Of a stretch of 63,673 nt of DNA, positions 16,814-24,670 are shown piece after piece (the first letter of the stretch is position 1; each line of letters begins with the position of its first letter). Position numbers and translations under genes: made by a program. The notes beneath the pieces were generated by a model. That model saw only the letters and a program-made list of their open reading frames with translations, was not told the origin of the DNA and searched no databases. This stretch comes from LiPW-15 sp964530925 (GTDB lineage Bacteria; Patescibacteriota; Minisyncoccia; UBA6257; 2-01-FULL-56-20): the NCBI GenBank assembly GCA_964530925.1, contig CAZHBZ010000004.1:1-63673 (forward strand). The letters run 5' to 3'.

Positions 16814-18775
16814 ATGAAATTCTCTTATTCACTTCTAAAAAAATTACTTCCAAAATTGCCAGCCAAACCAAGGGTGTCGGAGGCTTTGAATATGCATTCT
16901 TTTGAGCTCGAAAGCATTAACGGCGATACTTTGGAAATAAAATTGCCGTCTAACCGGTATTCGGACGCGTCTTCTCATATTGGAATCGCGCGGGAGCTTT
17001 CCGCGAGCCTAGGTCTGCCGTTCAAGAGCCCGATTAAGGAAATGATAAACGCGCCTATGGGCCGCGGCTTGCTTGGTATTCGCGTGGAAGAGAAAGAGCT
17101 TTGTCGCAGATACTCAGGCAGATATTTTGAGCTTAAAAAAATTGGAACCTCGCCAATTTGGCTTAAAAAAATCCTTAAAAGCTGCGGAATCCAATCAATT
17201 AACGCGGTGGTGGATATAATGAATTACACGATGCTTGTGACCGGTCAGCCGATGCACGCTTTTGACGCGGATGAAGTCAAAGGGAAAATAGTCGCACGGC
17301 GAGCGAAGAGGGGGGAGAAGATAACGACTTTGGACGGCAAGCATATTGAGCTGAATCCCTCGACGCTTTTGATCGCGGACGAGGAGAGGGCGCTTGCGAT
17401 TGCGGGTATTAAAGGGGGTAGGGGGGCTGGGGTAACTCAAAAAACCAGAAAGATAATAGTGGAGTCCGCCAATTTTGACCCAACCAATATTTTTAAAACT
17501 TCGCGCGAGATAAAGCTGCAGACCGATGCGAGTTTACGCTTCGCTCACGATCTAAGTCCGGCATTATCCGGCGCCGGAATGGATTTTGCTACTATGATGC
17601 TTGTCGCCTTAGGCGCGAAATTAAAAGATGGGGTGGATATTTATCCAAAGAAAGCCTCCGATAAGCTTGTGAGTTTTGATTTGAATTCTTACGAAAAGCT
17701 AACGGGGGAGAGAACTAACGAGAAAGAAGCTAAAAAATATTTTGAAGCCCTAGGTTTTGGGTTTGCGGGAAAAAAGGTTCGTGTCCCGGCCTGGAGGACC
17801 GATGTTTCCGAATTTGAAGACCTGGCTGAGGAGCTTACAAGATTTTTGGGCTACGGGAGGCTCGCAAGCGAACCGCCGCGGGTTGCTATACGGCCGGTAG
17901 CGGATGATTTGGAATTTTCGTTCGGGAACAAGGTCAAAGAATCTCTCGCGCGAATGGGTCTGGATGAGATTTACAACCCGTCTTTTTATGGAGAAAAAGA
18001 AGACGCGGATTTTAAGGAGTCTTTCTTTGGAGCGAGCGCCGAGGCGCTGGAGCTCGAAAATCCGATAGCCGAAAACAGGAAATATTTGCGGAAGAATTTG
18101 ACCGCCTGGCTTTTGAAGAACGCGGAATGGAACAGCAGATTTTTTGAAAAAATTCGCGTATTCGAGCTTGGGAAAACCTTTGCCTTGGTTGGCGGGAAAA
18201 CTTCCGAGAAATTAGTGCTGGGAATCTTGGCTGCCGGGAAAAAAGATAAGGACGGCGTTTTGGAGGTGAAAGGATATTTGAGCGAACTTCTGCGTTCTCT
18301 TGGCGCCACGGATTTCTTTTTCGGGCCGTCTCTAAAGAATCTGCTGAAGTTGGTGGTGAATGGGAAAGATGTCGGTTTTATTCGCCAATTTTCCTCCGTT
18401 CCCGGGGCTAAGCAATGGGTTGCCGCGGCGGCTGAAGTGGATGCGGGCGCGCTTTCCGAGATGGTTTCTGAAGAGCATGGATATAAGCCGCTTCCGAAGT
18501 ATCCGGAAGTTGTCCGAGATATTTCCATAGTTTGCGACAGTGCGGTCAGTATCGGCGATATCGTGGAGGAGATATCCCTTGCGAGCGAGGAGCTTATCGA
18601 TGACGTTGATTTGGTGGATGAATATTGGGATGAAAAATTCGGATCCAAACAAAGCCTGACTTTCAGAATAGTTTTTCGTTCGGACGAAAGGACTTTGGGT
18701 GACGAAGAGGTGAACGCGGAAACCGCGAAAATAATAGATGGGGTGAGACGTAAATTTGGAGCGGAAATACGCTAA
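16814..18775 (+). CDS. pheT: Phenylalanyl-tRNA synthetase beta subunit, no EMAP domain
   Basis: 653 residues, against about 800 in most bacteria. The start MKFSYSLLKKLL...MHSFELESI runs straight into the LEIKLPSNRYSDASSHIGIAREL segment, so the ~115-residue EMAP-like tRNA-binding (B2) domain normally inserted there is missing. The B3/B4 editing-type domain, B5, catalytic-like B6/B7 and the C-terminal FDX-ACB domain (KYPEVVRDIS... to the end) are present. Same operon as pheS. Confidence 0.95.
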   Translation: MKFSYSLLKKLLPKLPAKPRVSEALNMHSFELESINGDTLEIKLPSNRYSDASSHIGIARELSASLGLPFKSPIKEMINAPMGRGLLGIRVEEKELCRRYSGRYFELKKIGTSPIWLKKILKSCGIQSINAVVDIMNYTMLVTGQPMHAFDADEVKGKIVARRAKRGEKITTLDGKHIELNPSTLLIADEERALAIAGIKGGRGAGVTQKTRKIIVESANFDPTNIFKTSREIKLQTDASLRFAHDLSPALSGAGMDFATMMLVALGAKLKDGVDIYPKKASDKLVSFDLNSYEKLTGERTNEKEAKKYFEALGFGFAGKKVRVPAWRTDVSEFEDLAEELTRFLGYGRLASEPPRVAIRPVADDLEFSFGNKVKESLARMGLDEIYNPSFYGEKEDADFKESFFGASAEALELENPIAENRKYLRKNLTAWLLKNAEWNSRFFEKIRVFELGKTFALVGGKTSEKLVLGILAAGKKDKDGVLEVKGYLSELLRSLGATDFFFGPSLKNLLKLVVNGKDVGFIRQFSSVPGAKQWVAAAAEVDAGALSEMVSEEHGYKPLPKYPEVVRDISIVCDSAVSIGDIVEEISLASEELIDDVDLVDEYWDEKFGSKQSLTFRIVFRSDERTLGDEEVNAETAKIIDGVRRKFGAEIR

Positions 18776-19944
18776 TGATAAATAAAGAGGGAAAAGCTTT
18801 GGTCGTCACTATTGCCGATGTAATGACTGGCGATGTGGTTTCTATTGCCCCAGATACTTCGATAGACAAAGTAATTTCCATCTTCTCCGAGAAGAATTAT
18901 TCTGGTCTGCCCGTAGTGGACGAGGCCGGAGTTTTGGCTGGTATAGTAACGCAATACGACCTGGTCACAAAGGGAAGCGGACTTCACATTCCTACCCTTG
19001 TTAAGACGCTGGAGGATGTAAAGATGATTCAGCCGGAAAGGATGGTCCTCGAAGGAACCCTCGCGCCCATCAAGAATCTGCTTGCAAGAGATATAATGAA
19101 CGCCGATCCTCTTTGTGTTTTGGGTGGCGAACCCATAGAAAAAGCGGTGGAAGCTTTTGCCGAACATCACAAGGTGAACCCATTGCTTGTGGTGGATGAG
19201 AAAAAGAAATTACTTGGGGTTTTGAGCCGGCATGACCTTATAAAAATTCTCGCGATGAAAGAGCTTGGGCGTGTTGTGGATACCGCTATCGAAAGGGGCA
19301 ACACCGCTAAGACGGCAGAGGAGGCAGTAGAAGGGGCGATAAAGGGAGTAAAAAAGGAATTCTTTTTTATGCCGAAGTATGGGGCGGGCAAATGGGTTGG
19401 TTTGGGAGCGGCGATTTTTATAATAGGTCTTCTGGCCTCGTTTTTGTTTATTGTAAAAATCCCGGATCGAGTAAAAGAAGATGAAGTCCGGGTTCCCGCG
19501 GGGGAGGCTCAACTTTATTTGCGTTCCAATTCCGAGGTTGTGAAGGTTGGAGATTTAGCGCCCGTAGATATTTATGTCCGGTTTTCCGGGGAAGAGGACA
19601 AAATAAGGGCGATATACGGAATAATTTCTTTTAGCGGCCCACAGAAATTCTCCGGCGTTATAAACGCGCGTCCCTCGGAGGAGTTTATCTCGGAGGTTCA
19701 GCTTTTGAACCTGAAGACAGGAGACATAACCCTCGTTTGGGGCCCGACAGAAGAATCTTTTGCTCCCGCTCTGGACAAAGAATATTATCTTGGGACTCTT
19801 GAGTTTGAGGGACTTGGAAAAGGAGAGGCCGAAGTTAATTTTCTTTTTGACACTTCCGATTCCAGCGGCGGAACTGCAGTTAGCGACTCATTCGGGCGGA
19901 ATATCTTGAAAGATGTCGCTGGAGTAAAACTTATAATCGAATAA
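18775..19944 (+). CDS. CBS-pair membrane protein with extracellular cohesin-like domain
   Basis: 389 residues. Two CBS motifs (about 9-60 and 100-155: VMTGDVVSIAPDTSIDKV and DIMNADPLCVLGGEPIEKAV) form a cytosolic ligand-binding pair, typically for adenine nucleotides. A single TM helix follows at about 205-227, then a ~160-residue beta-rich domain (LYLRSNSEVVKVGDLAPVDIYV...) that looks cohesin-like. This suggests sensing of nucleotide state coupled to the surface, but that is inference. The ATG shares one base with the pheT stop. Confidence 0.8.
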   Translation: MINKEGKALVVTIADVMTGDVVSIAPDTSIDKVISIFSEKNYSGLPVVDEAGVLAGIVTQYDLVTKGSGLHIPTLVKTLEDVKMIQPERMVLEGTLAPIKNLLARDIMNADPLCVLGGEPIEKAVEAFAEHHKVNPLLVVDEKKKLLGVLSRHDLIKILAMKELGRVVDTAIERGNTAKTAEEAVEGAIKGVKKEFFFMPKYGAGKWVGLGAAIFIIGLLASFLFIVKIPDRVKEDEVRVPAGEAQLYLRSNSEVVKVGDLAPVDIYVRFSGEEDKIRAIYGIISFSGPQKFSGVINARPSEEFISEVQLLNLKTGDITLVWGPTEESFAPALDKEYYLGTLEFEGLGKGEAEVNFLFDTSDSSGGTAVSDSFGRNILKDVAGVKLIIE

Positions 19945-19982
19945 AACCGGAAACAAAGGTCGGGTTCAAATATAAAAAAATA

Positions 19983-20237
19983 ATGAAGAAAAAAATAATT
20001 TGGGTGATAGTTGTATTGGTTTTGATACTAATTGCCGGATATGTCGGCTATTGGTGGAATTCCAAAAATACGGCGAAAACCGTGGAAGGGTTGCTTAACC
20101 AGTCTGGAGCGGCAATTGGCAGATGCCTTGGAGAAGAATTTGCACTCGGAGATATTTGCGAGGGGGGAACGACTTCCGCCGGAGGCCATACCTTCTGTTG
20201 GGGTCCCGGGGGCCTCGGCATTAAGTGCAGATTGTAA
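19983..20237 (+). CDS. Small single-TM protein with Cys tail
   Basis: 84 residues, not recognised. MKKK start, one hydrophobic helix (about 5-24), then a short outer segment with three Cys and a Gly-rich end. A strong terminator follows. Confidence 0.65.
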   Translation: MKKKIIWVIVVLVLILIAGYVGYWWNSKNTAKTVEGLLNQSGAAIGRCLGEEFALGDICEGGTTSAGGHTFCWGPGGLGIKCRL

Positions 20238-20265
20238 GTTCGGGGAAATTGCTTTATTCGTATTC

Positions 20266-20295
20266 GCAAAAACTGCCGTTTCGGCAGTTTTTGTT
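20266..20295 (+). terminator. Intrinsic terminator
   Basis: AAAAACTGCCG-TTT-CGGCAGTTTTT stem and T-run. Confidence 0.9.
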
Positions 20296-20336
20296 TGCAG
20301 TTTCTAATCTCGTCCGGTTTAGATACAATTTAGTAA

Positions 20337-21794
20337 ATGACCGCGCAAATTCCCGACATGGTTAAAGGCATTGCCATAACGCTTGAGAAGGCGGGGTTTG
20401 AAGCGTACCTTGTGGGCGGTTGTGTGCGCGATATCATGCTCGGTCGGGAGCCGAAGGATTGGGATATAACCACGAGCGCCACTCCGGATGAAATACAAGC
20501 TATTTTCCCCGACAGTGTTTATGAAAATAAATTCGGTACGGTTGGAATAAAGACCGAAGCCGGGGATCCGAAGTTAAAAATAATCGAAGTTACTACCTAT
20601 AGAGTAGAGGGGAAATATTCGGATAAGCGCCATCCGGACGAAGTTAAATTCGCAAAGACGGTTGAAGAAGATCTTTCGCGCCGGTCGTTCACGATAAACG
20701 CCATGGCTATGGACGCGGAGGGTAAAAAAATAATTGATCCCTACGGCGGACAGGAGGATTTGCGCGCGAAAGTTATAAGGACGGTCGGAAACCCGGCGGC
20801 TCGTTTCGATGAAGACGCCTTACGCATGATGAGGGCGGCGAGATTCGCGACCGAACTTGATTTTCAGATAGATTACGCCACCCGGCGGGCGATCGAGGAG
20901 AAGGCAGGTCTATTAGAGGCCATAGCCGAAGAACGATTGCGCGATGAGTTTGTAAAGATAATTATGAGCGACAGGGCTGCGGCCGGAATCGTACTCCTCG
21001 AGGAATTGGATATGTTGCGTTATGTGTGCGCGGAGTTAAGAGAGGGTCTTGGGGTGGGGCAAAATCTTCATCACATCTATACGGTTTTTGAGCATAATGT
21101 GCGGGCCTTGGATTATTCCGCGAAGCAAGGGTATTCGCTTGCTGTCCGATTGGCGTCGCTTTTTCATGATGTAGGGAAGCCCCGCTCCAAAAAAGGCGAA
21201 GGGCTTCACTCCACTTTTTATAACCACGATTCTATTGGCGCTAGGATGTGTTTGGGAATAATGGATAAGTTGCGGTTTTCAAAGGAACTGACCGAGCAGG
21301 TCGCGCACCTGGTCCGCTATCATTTGTTCTACTATAACGTCGGCGAAGTGAGCGAAGCCGGGGTCAGACGCTTTATCGCGAGGGTGGGCGAAGATTCTAT
21401 AGACGATCTTTTGAAGGTGCGCGAGGCGGATCGCATCGGGTCCGGCGTTCCGAAAGCCGTGCCTTATAAACTTCGACACTTGCAATTTATGATAGACAAA
21501 GTTAGGCGCGACCCGATATCGGCCAAGATGCTTAAGGTTGATGGGTCCGAAGTAATGCGTATCGCGGGGCTTGCTCCTTCTCCTAAGGTTGGCCAAATAC
21601 TCGCGGCTCTTCTCGAAGAGGTTTTGGATAATCCGAAAAAGAATGATAAAGAATATCTGGAAGAAAGGGTGAAAGAGCTCGCGCTATATTCCGAGAAACA
21701 ACTCGAAGAACTTAAGGAAAAATCGAAAAAGAAGACCGAAGAGTTCGAAGAGGGTGTTGAGTCGGAGCTGAAGAAAAGACACTACGTTAAGTAA
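20337..21794 (+). CDS. cca: tRNA nucleotidyltransferase (CCA-adding / poly(A) polymerase family) with HD domain
   Basis: 485 residues. It adds or repairs the 3' CCA of tRNAs, needed here because most tRNA genes in the window do not encode CCA. The N-terminal class II nucleotidyltransferase motif is YLVGGCVRDIMLG...DWDITT with the catalytic Asp pair; the RRSFTINAMA and ARFDEDALRMMRAARFA segments are also present. An HD domain follows (SLFHDVGKPRS, about 279-289). The last ~35 residues form a Lys/Glu-rich tail. TACAAT lies 7 nt before the ATG. The stop is only 19 nt before the assembly gap, but the gene is complete. Confidence 0.95.
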   Translation: MTAQIPDMVKGIAITLEKAGFEAYLVGGCVRDIMLGREPKDWDITTSATPDEIQAIFPDSVYENKFGTVGIKTEAGDPKLKIIEVTTYRVEGKYSDKRHPDEVKFAKTVEEDLSRRSFTINAMAMDAEGKKIIDPYGGQEDLRAKVIRTVGNPAARFDEDALRMMRAARFATELDFQIDYATRRAIEEKAGLLEAIAEERLRDEFVKIIMSDRAAAGIVLLEELDMLRYVCAELREGLGVGQNLHHIYTVFEHNVRALDYSAKQGYSLAVRLASLFHDVGKPRSKKGEGLHSTFYNHDSIGARMCLGIMDKLRFSKELTEQVAHLVRYHLFYYNVGEVSEAGVRRFIARVGEDSIDDLLKVREADRIGSGVPKAVPYKLRHLQFMIDKVRRDPISAKMLKVDGSEVMRIAGLAPSPKVGQILAALLEEVLDNPKKNDKEYLEERVKELALYSEKQLEELKEKSKKKTEEFEEGVESELKKRHYVK

Positions 21795-21968
21795 GGGGCT
21801 GCTGGAAATTTTCNNNNNNNNNNNNNNNNNNNNNNNNNNNNNNNNNNNNNNNNNNNNNNNNNNNNNNNNNNNNNNNNNNNNNNNNNNNNNNNNNNNNNNN
21901 NNNNNNNNNNNNNGAGTCGGAGCTGAAGAAAAGACACTACGTTAAGTAAGGGGCTGCTGGAAATTTTC
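21759..21968. repeat. 55-bp direct repeat flanking the scaffold gap
   Basis: Bases 21759-21813 and 21914-21968 are identical and sit exactly at the two gap edges. The left copy is the end of cca. This is what two contigs overlapping by 55 bp look like when joined with Ns instead of merged. Confidence 0.95.
21814..21913. other. Assembly gap, 100 N
   Basis: Exactly 100 Ns, a conventional unknown-length filler. Given the identical flanks, the true gap may be zero with a 55-bp overlap. Confidence 0.97.
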
Positions 21969-22021
21969 GCGTAGTTTTCTTTGTCGTCGTGGAAATTTTC
22001 TAATTTGTATCCGCCCGCGGA

Positions 22022-22151
22022 AGAATCCTTTTTTATGGAAGCTCTCGGAGCCCCGATGGGCTTGGTCTCCGTACACGGAGCCATCGGGGTGAGAGGCAGC
22101 GAATAGCTGCCGCTGGAGCAGCTATATCGCGGTTCTATAAAAATGGATTCT
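22022..22151 (+). ncRNA. Structured element family, copy 1
   Basis: P1 closing helix of 19 positions (22022-22040 with 22133-22151, two mismatches). P2: CCCCGATGG / CCATCGGGG with the bulge motif GCTTGG and an inner hairpin CTCCG/CGGAG. Then GAGA-AGGCAGC. P3: GCGAATAGCTG / CAGCTATATCGC capped by CCGCTGGAG, then CGCGGTTC. Same fold and motifs as the copies at 46445, 52126 and 62661 (minus). It lies between the gap and tRNA-Pro. Whether it acts as RNA or as DNA is unknown. Confidence 0.7.
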
Positions 22152-22160
22152 GAAACTCTG

Positions 22161-22231
22161 TCGGGCTGCTGGGAATCGAACCCAGTCTTTACGCACCCGA
22201 AGCGCATGTACTACCGGTATACTACAGCCCG
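22161..22231 (-). tRNA. tRNA-Pro(CGG)
   Basis: Acceptor CGGGCTG / CAGCCCG, with the C1:G72 pair typical of bacterial tRNA-Pro; anticodon loop TTCGGGT, T-loop TTCGATT, discriminator A, CCA not encoded. Upstream on the same strand, a GAAGAAAAT...ATTTTCTTC hairpin (22236-22274) separates it from a second 5' end fragment (TCGGGCTGTAA, ending at 22309). Confidence 0.94.
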
Positions 22232-22388
22232 AAGTGAGAAGAAAATGATTATAATCCTTATAAGTATTTTCTTCGAACGCCCGGGATGCAAGCTTTCGCT
22301 TACAGCCCGAAATCGACCATTCTATTAAAGCCTAAAACCCAGCTTGTGTCCATGCGCAAAGCAGGTTTTCATGTATAATTACCATAAG

Positions 22389-23207
22389 ATGTCTCCCATA
22401 AAAGCAAAACCCAAAAAGCTTAAAGAATATAAGCTTGAGACTCGCTATCTGGGGGATAAGATTGAGGTAAGGAAAATATTGGAGAACGTTAAAAAATATA
22501 AATTCTTGAATCGGGATCATCCGCTAATCGCGAGTCTCGGCGAGGACAAATACGCGGTTGTGACCCGTTTTGGAGCCGTTAGTTTTTGGAACGCGACCGA
22601 GTCGTTAATTCAAGAATTTTCGCGGGAGATAGACAGATATGTTGAAAAAGGGGATATGGTCCATAAACACACGGACTTGCTTTCTGTTTTTGTCGGGGCC
22701 GGAGAAGAGAAAACCACTTTCGAGGAGCTTTTTCTAAAAAATCTTGATGTGGAAAAAATAAAAATAATTTCGTATGTTTCGGGACAATCCGTAGCGCTCG
22801 ATAGGTACGAGGAGGAGATAGATGTAAGACTTCATGAGCTGGGGCAGGTGGTGGCTGGGCTGAAATCTGGGAAAAAGGCAAATTTTCATCAAAGCGATGT
22901 TTTGCGCCAAGTTGGGAATGTGCTTTCCGTAAAACAAACCACGGTTTCGAGACTTTCGCTTTTTGATAAGCCGGATGAAACTTGGAAAAAGGAGGAAATC
23001 GAGCAGCTTTATAATCGATTGCGAGCAGAGTACGAACTTCGAGACAGATTCGATGTTCTAAACGAAAAAATCGATTTTTTGTCCGAAAACAATATAACGC
23101 TCCTTAATTATTTATCCTCCCAAAAGAGCAATTATCTGGAAATTTGGGTAATAATCCTAATTGTCGTTGAGATAGTGCTTTTTGTTATTGAGATTATGAT
23201 GATTTGA
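22389..23207 (+). CDS. RMD1/YagE-type (DUF155) membrane-anchored protein
   Basis: 272 residues. Fits the DUF155 (RMD1/Sif2-like) family: an N-terminal beta/alpha part with a TRFGAVSFWNATESLIQEF block, a long helical middle (about 140-235, with coiled-coil character) and a C-terminal hydrophobic helix (LEIWVIILIVVEIVLFVIEIM). Biochemical function is not established for bacterial members. I start it at the ATG 9 nt after a perfect TATAAT (22374-22379); an upstream TTG frame at 22344 would put the promoter inside the gene. Confidence 0.8.
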   Translation: MSPIKAKPKKLKEYKLETRYLGDKIEVRKILENVKKYKFLNRDHPLIASLGEDKYAVVTRFGAVSFWNATESLIQEFSREIDRYVEKGDMVHKHTDLLSVFVGAGEEKTTFEELFLKNLDVEKIKIISYVSGQSVALDRYEEEIDVRLHELGQVVAGLKSGKKANFHQSDVLRQVGNVLSVKQTTVSRLSLFDKPDETWKKEEIEQLYNRLRAEYELRDRFDVLNEKIDFLSENNITLLNYLSSQKSNYLEIWVIILIVVEIVLFVIEIMMI

Positions 23208-23343
23208 GGTCCATTCTTGTCCAAAGACCCTAGAATTGATATAGTGTTTTCGTCCGCCGGGCTCGTAGTTAAGCGGGTCGCGCCTGCGGCGCGCTAAGCA
23301 GCTATAAAACGTTATGAATTTTACCTTCCCAGTGTTCGCGAAT

Positions 23344-23414
23344 GGGCCCGTAGTTAAGTGGCATAACGCGGCATTCGCATTGCTGAGGCGGGAGTTCGAT
23401 TCTCCCCGGGTCCA
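23344..23414 (+). tRNA. tRNA-Ala(CGC)
   Basis: Acceptor GGGCCCG / CGGGTCC contains G3:U70, the alanine identity pair; anticodon loop TTCGCAT, T arm GGGAG-TTCGATT-CTCCC, discriminator A. It is intact, but lies in the loop of a 23-bp inverted repeat inside a broken copy of itself. Confidence 0.92.
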
Positions 23415-23474
23415 CAAGACTGGGAGGGTAAAATTCATAACTTGTCGGCATTCGCATTGCTGGGGCGGAAAGTT

Positions 23475-23496
23475 CCCTGCCTGCCGGCAGGCAGGG
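23475..23496. repeat. Dispersed GCCTGCCGGCAGGC palindrome
   Basis: A 22-bp perfect palindrome inserted in the T-loop of the broken tRNA-Ala. The identical 22 bp recur at 27017-27038, and a 16-bp core recurs at 37987-38002; a longer split version lies at 24563-24615. Confidence 0.85.
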
Positions 23497-23525
23497 ATTC
23501 TCCCCGGGTCCACCCCGTAAAGAAA

Positions 23526-23984
23526 ATGATAAAACTGCTCAAAAAAAAGACATATTTAAAATCGATCGAAAACAGCCTGGGAGCCAACACCTATAGAAAC
23601 TGTTTTGCCCTAGTGGACGGAGAGGAAAAAGATATTTTAAAAAACGGAGATTTATCTTGCGCTTTTTATGTTTCTTCGATTCTCTTGATGGCCGGGCTTA
23701 TCAAAGAAATTCACACGACTGTGAGCGGCCTTTTGCGGGACATGGAGTTGAGCGGGTGGGAGAAGGCCGAGAAACCATCGCAGGGCGATGTTCTCTTCTG
23801 GGAAGAAATTCAGACCGCTGACGGAAGGCATGGCCACGCGGGATTTTTTTGGGACGGAGATTTCGCGATAAGCAACAATTCCAAGAACGGAGAGCCGGTG
23901 AAGCACAAACTTGATTTTGAAGGCGAAGCAACGGCTGGAAGAAAGGTGATTGCTGCCTATCGGCACCAGAAACTCATCGATTGA
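23526..23984 (+). CDS. CHAP/NlpC-P60-like cysteine hydrolase
   Basis: 152 residues from the ATG at 23526; the longer frame upstream only reads through tRNA debris and a palindrome. A Cys near the start of a helix (DLSCAFYVSSILL), a GDVLFWEE strand and a His in RHGHAGFFW match the Cys/His arrangement of the CHAP / NlpC-P60 papain-like fold, whose members cleave peptidoglycan peptides or act as amidases. No signal peptide is seen, so a cytosolic or otherwise released role is open. Confidence 0.7.
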   Translation: MIKLLKKKTYLKSIENSLGANTYRNCFALVDGEEKDILKNGDLSCAFYVSSILLMAGLIKEIHTTVSGLLRDMELSGWEKAEKPSQGDVLFWEEIQTADGRHGHAGFFWDGDFAISNNSKNGEPVKHKLDFEGEATAGRKVIAAYRHQKLID

Positions 23985-24043
23985 AATAGCGCACCCCCGG
24001 ATGTTTTAATAAGTTCGTCCAAGAAGGGCCGTTAGCTCAATTG

Positions 24044-24113
24044 TCCCGATTTTTCATTCGCGATATAATCGTGAATAGAAAAAATCGAGGATCCGCGACC
24101 CATTGGGTCGGGA
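24044..24113. mobile_element. Two-hairpin TCCCGA element, insert A (D-loop of copy 1)
   Basis: 70 bp, ends TCCCGA...TCGGGA. Hairpin CGATTTTT...AAAAATCG, then core GAGGATCCGCG, then hairpin CGACC/GGTCG. Precise insertion with no target duplication visible. Confidence 0.7.
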
Positions 24114-24130
24114 GTAGAGCGCCACATTTG

Positions 24131-24183
24131 TCCCGACTTAATTCATAAATTAAATTAAGCTGAGGATCCTCGATTGTTTTGGT
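24131..24183. mobile_element. Two-hairpin TCCCGA element, insert B, 5' half
   Basis: Starts TCCCGA, has a CTTAATT/AATTAAG hairpin and core GAGGATCCTCGA, then the left arm CGATTGTTTTGGT. The right arm ACCAAAATAATCGGGA is at 24542-24557, so the whole of copy 2 and copy 3 lies in the loop of its second hairpin. Confidence 0.7.
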
Positions 24184-24201
24184 GGGCCCATAGCTCATCT
24201 G

Positions 24202-24267
24202 TCCCGATAATCTAAAAATCTTTGATTTTGTTAGATTATCGAGGATCCACGACCTATTAGGTCGGGA
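24202..24267. mobile_element. Two-hairpin TCCCGA element, insert D (D-loop of copy 2)
   Basis: 66 bp, ends TCCCGA...TCGGGA; hairpin CGATAATCTAA/TTAGATTATCG, core GAGGATCCACG, hairpin CGACCTATTAGGTCG. Inserted at the same D-loop position as insert A. Confidence 0.7.
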
Positions 24268-24360
24268 GTAGAGCGCTGCATTTGTCCCAGAAAATCTTCG
24301 CGAGGGTAGCCGAGTGACTAGATTTTCAAGATCCCGTTTTGTCTGTCATCATATAGGCAT

Positions 24361-24433
24361 GGGCCGTTAGCTCAATTGGTAGAGCGCCACATTTGCAATG
24401 TGGAGGCAACCGGTTCGAATCCGGTACGGTCCA
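24361..24433 (+). tRNA. tRNA-Ala(TGC), intact innermost copy 3
   Basis: GGGCCGT / ACGGTCC acceptor with G3:U70; CCACA-TTTGCAA-TGTGG anticodon arm; ACCGG-TTCGAAT-CCGGT T arm; discriminator A. It lies within a diverged hairpin insert (24285-24360 / 24436-24504: CGCGAG/CTCGCG and GATCCCG/CGGGATC arms) that splits copy 2. Confidence 0.95.
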
Positions 24434-24562
24434 CCGATCTCTCGCGAAGATAACGGGATCATGAAATTGTATCTACTCGAACCATCTCGCAGACAATTTC
24501 GGGACAATGTGGGGGTGACCGGTTCGAGTCCGGTTGGGTCCACCAAAATAATCGGGACAATG

Positions 24563-24615
24563 AGCTTGCCTGCCGGCCCGCTTCGCCCAAGCTATAGCGA
24601 GGCGAGCAGGCAGGG
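24563..24615. repeat. Long variant of GCCTGCC palindrome
   Basis: CCTGCC...GGCAGG outer arms and GCTTCGCC/GGCGAGC inner arms around AAGCTATAGCGA; replaces TGG in the variable region of tRNA copy 1. Confidence 0.65.
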
Positions 24616-24625
24616 AGGCAACCGG

Positions 24626-24670
24626 TCCCGACTTTGTCGCGGATCCTCGATTTCAAAACTGAAATCGGGA
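24626..24670. mobile_element. Two-hairpin TCCCGA element, insert C (T-loop of copy 1)
   Basis: 45 bp, shortest member, in the orientation opposite to inserts A and D: TCCCGAC...GTCG, core CGGATCCTCGA, hairpin ATTTCA/TGAAAT, TCGGGA. Inserted exactly before TTCGAATCC of the T-loop. Confidence 0.7.

Larger units (their letters stand above)
23259..23512 (+). pseudogene. Interrupted outer tRNA-Ala(CGC) copy
   Basis: A tRNA 5' part (GGGCTCGTAGTTAAG, 23259-23273) and a 3' part (CGGCATTCGCATTGCTG from 23446, ending CGGGTCC-A at 23512) surround the intact tRNA-Ala(CGC). A 23-bp inverted repeat (23311-23333 / 23419-23441, one mismatch) brackets the inner gene. The outer T-loop is further split between GTTC and GATTC by a 22-bp palindrome (23475-23496). 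Confidence 0.7.
24184..24542 (+). pseudogene. Middle interrupted tRNA-Ala(UGC), copy 2
   Basis: Segments 24184-24201, 24268-24284 and 24505-24542 join to exactly 73 nt, a complete tRNA-Ala with GGGCCCA / TGGGTCC acceptor (G3:U70), TTTGCAA anticodon loop and TTCGAGT T-loop, followed by an encoded CCA. The two inserts sit in the D-loop and between anticodon positions 35 and 36. If the inserts were removed from RNA it would be functional; otherwise it is a pseudogene. Confidence 0.8.

Noticed and set aside
22022..22151. SRP RNA, 6S RNA, 5S rRNA or integron attC site as identity of the structured element
   Set aside because: None of the diagnostic motifs (SRP GGAAG/AGCAGCC, 5S loop sequences, attC GTTRRRY/RYYYAAC) are present, and four copies in 63 kb would be unusual.
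21782..22207. Minus-strand frame across the N gap
   Set aside because: Contains the Ns and tRNA-Pro; the peptide-like part next to the gap is too short to support a gene.
23442..23525. N-terminal extension of the CHAP-like gene
   Set aside because: Encoded by a broken tRNA-Ala half and the GCCTGCCGGCAGGC palindrome, so not native coding sequence.
24044..24670. Group I or archaeal-type tRNA introns as explanation of the inserts
   Set aside because: Inserts are 45-75 bp without group I core elements, and occur in D-loop and T-loop; bacterial tRNAs have no known bulge-helix-bulge splicing. Kept only as an alternative to test.
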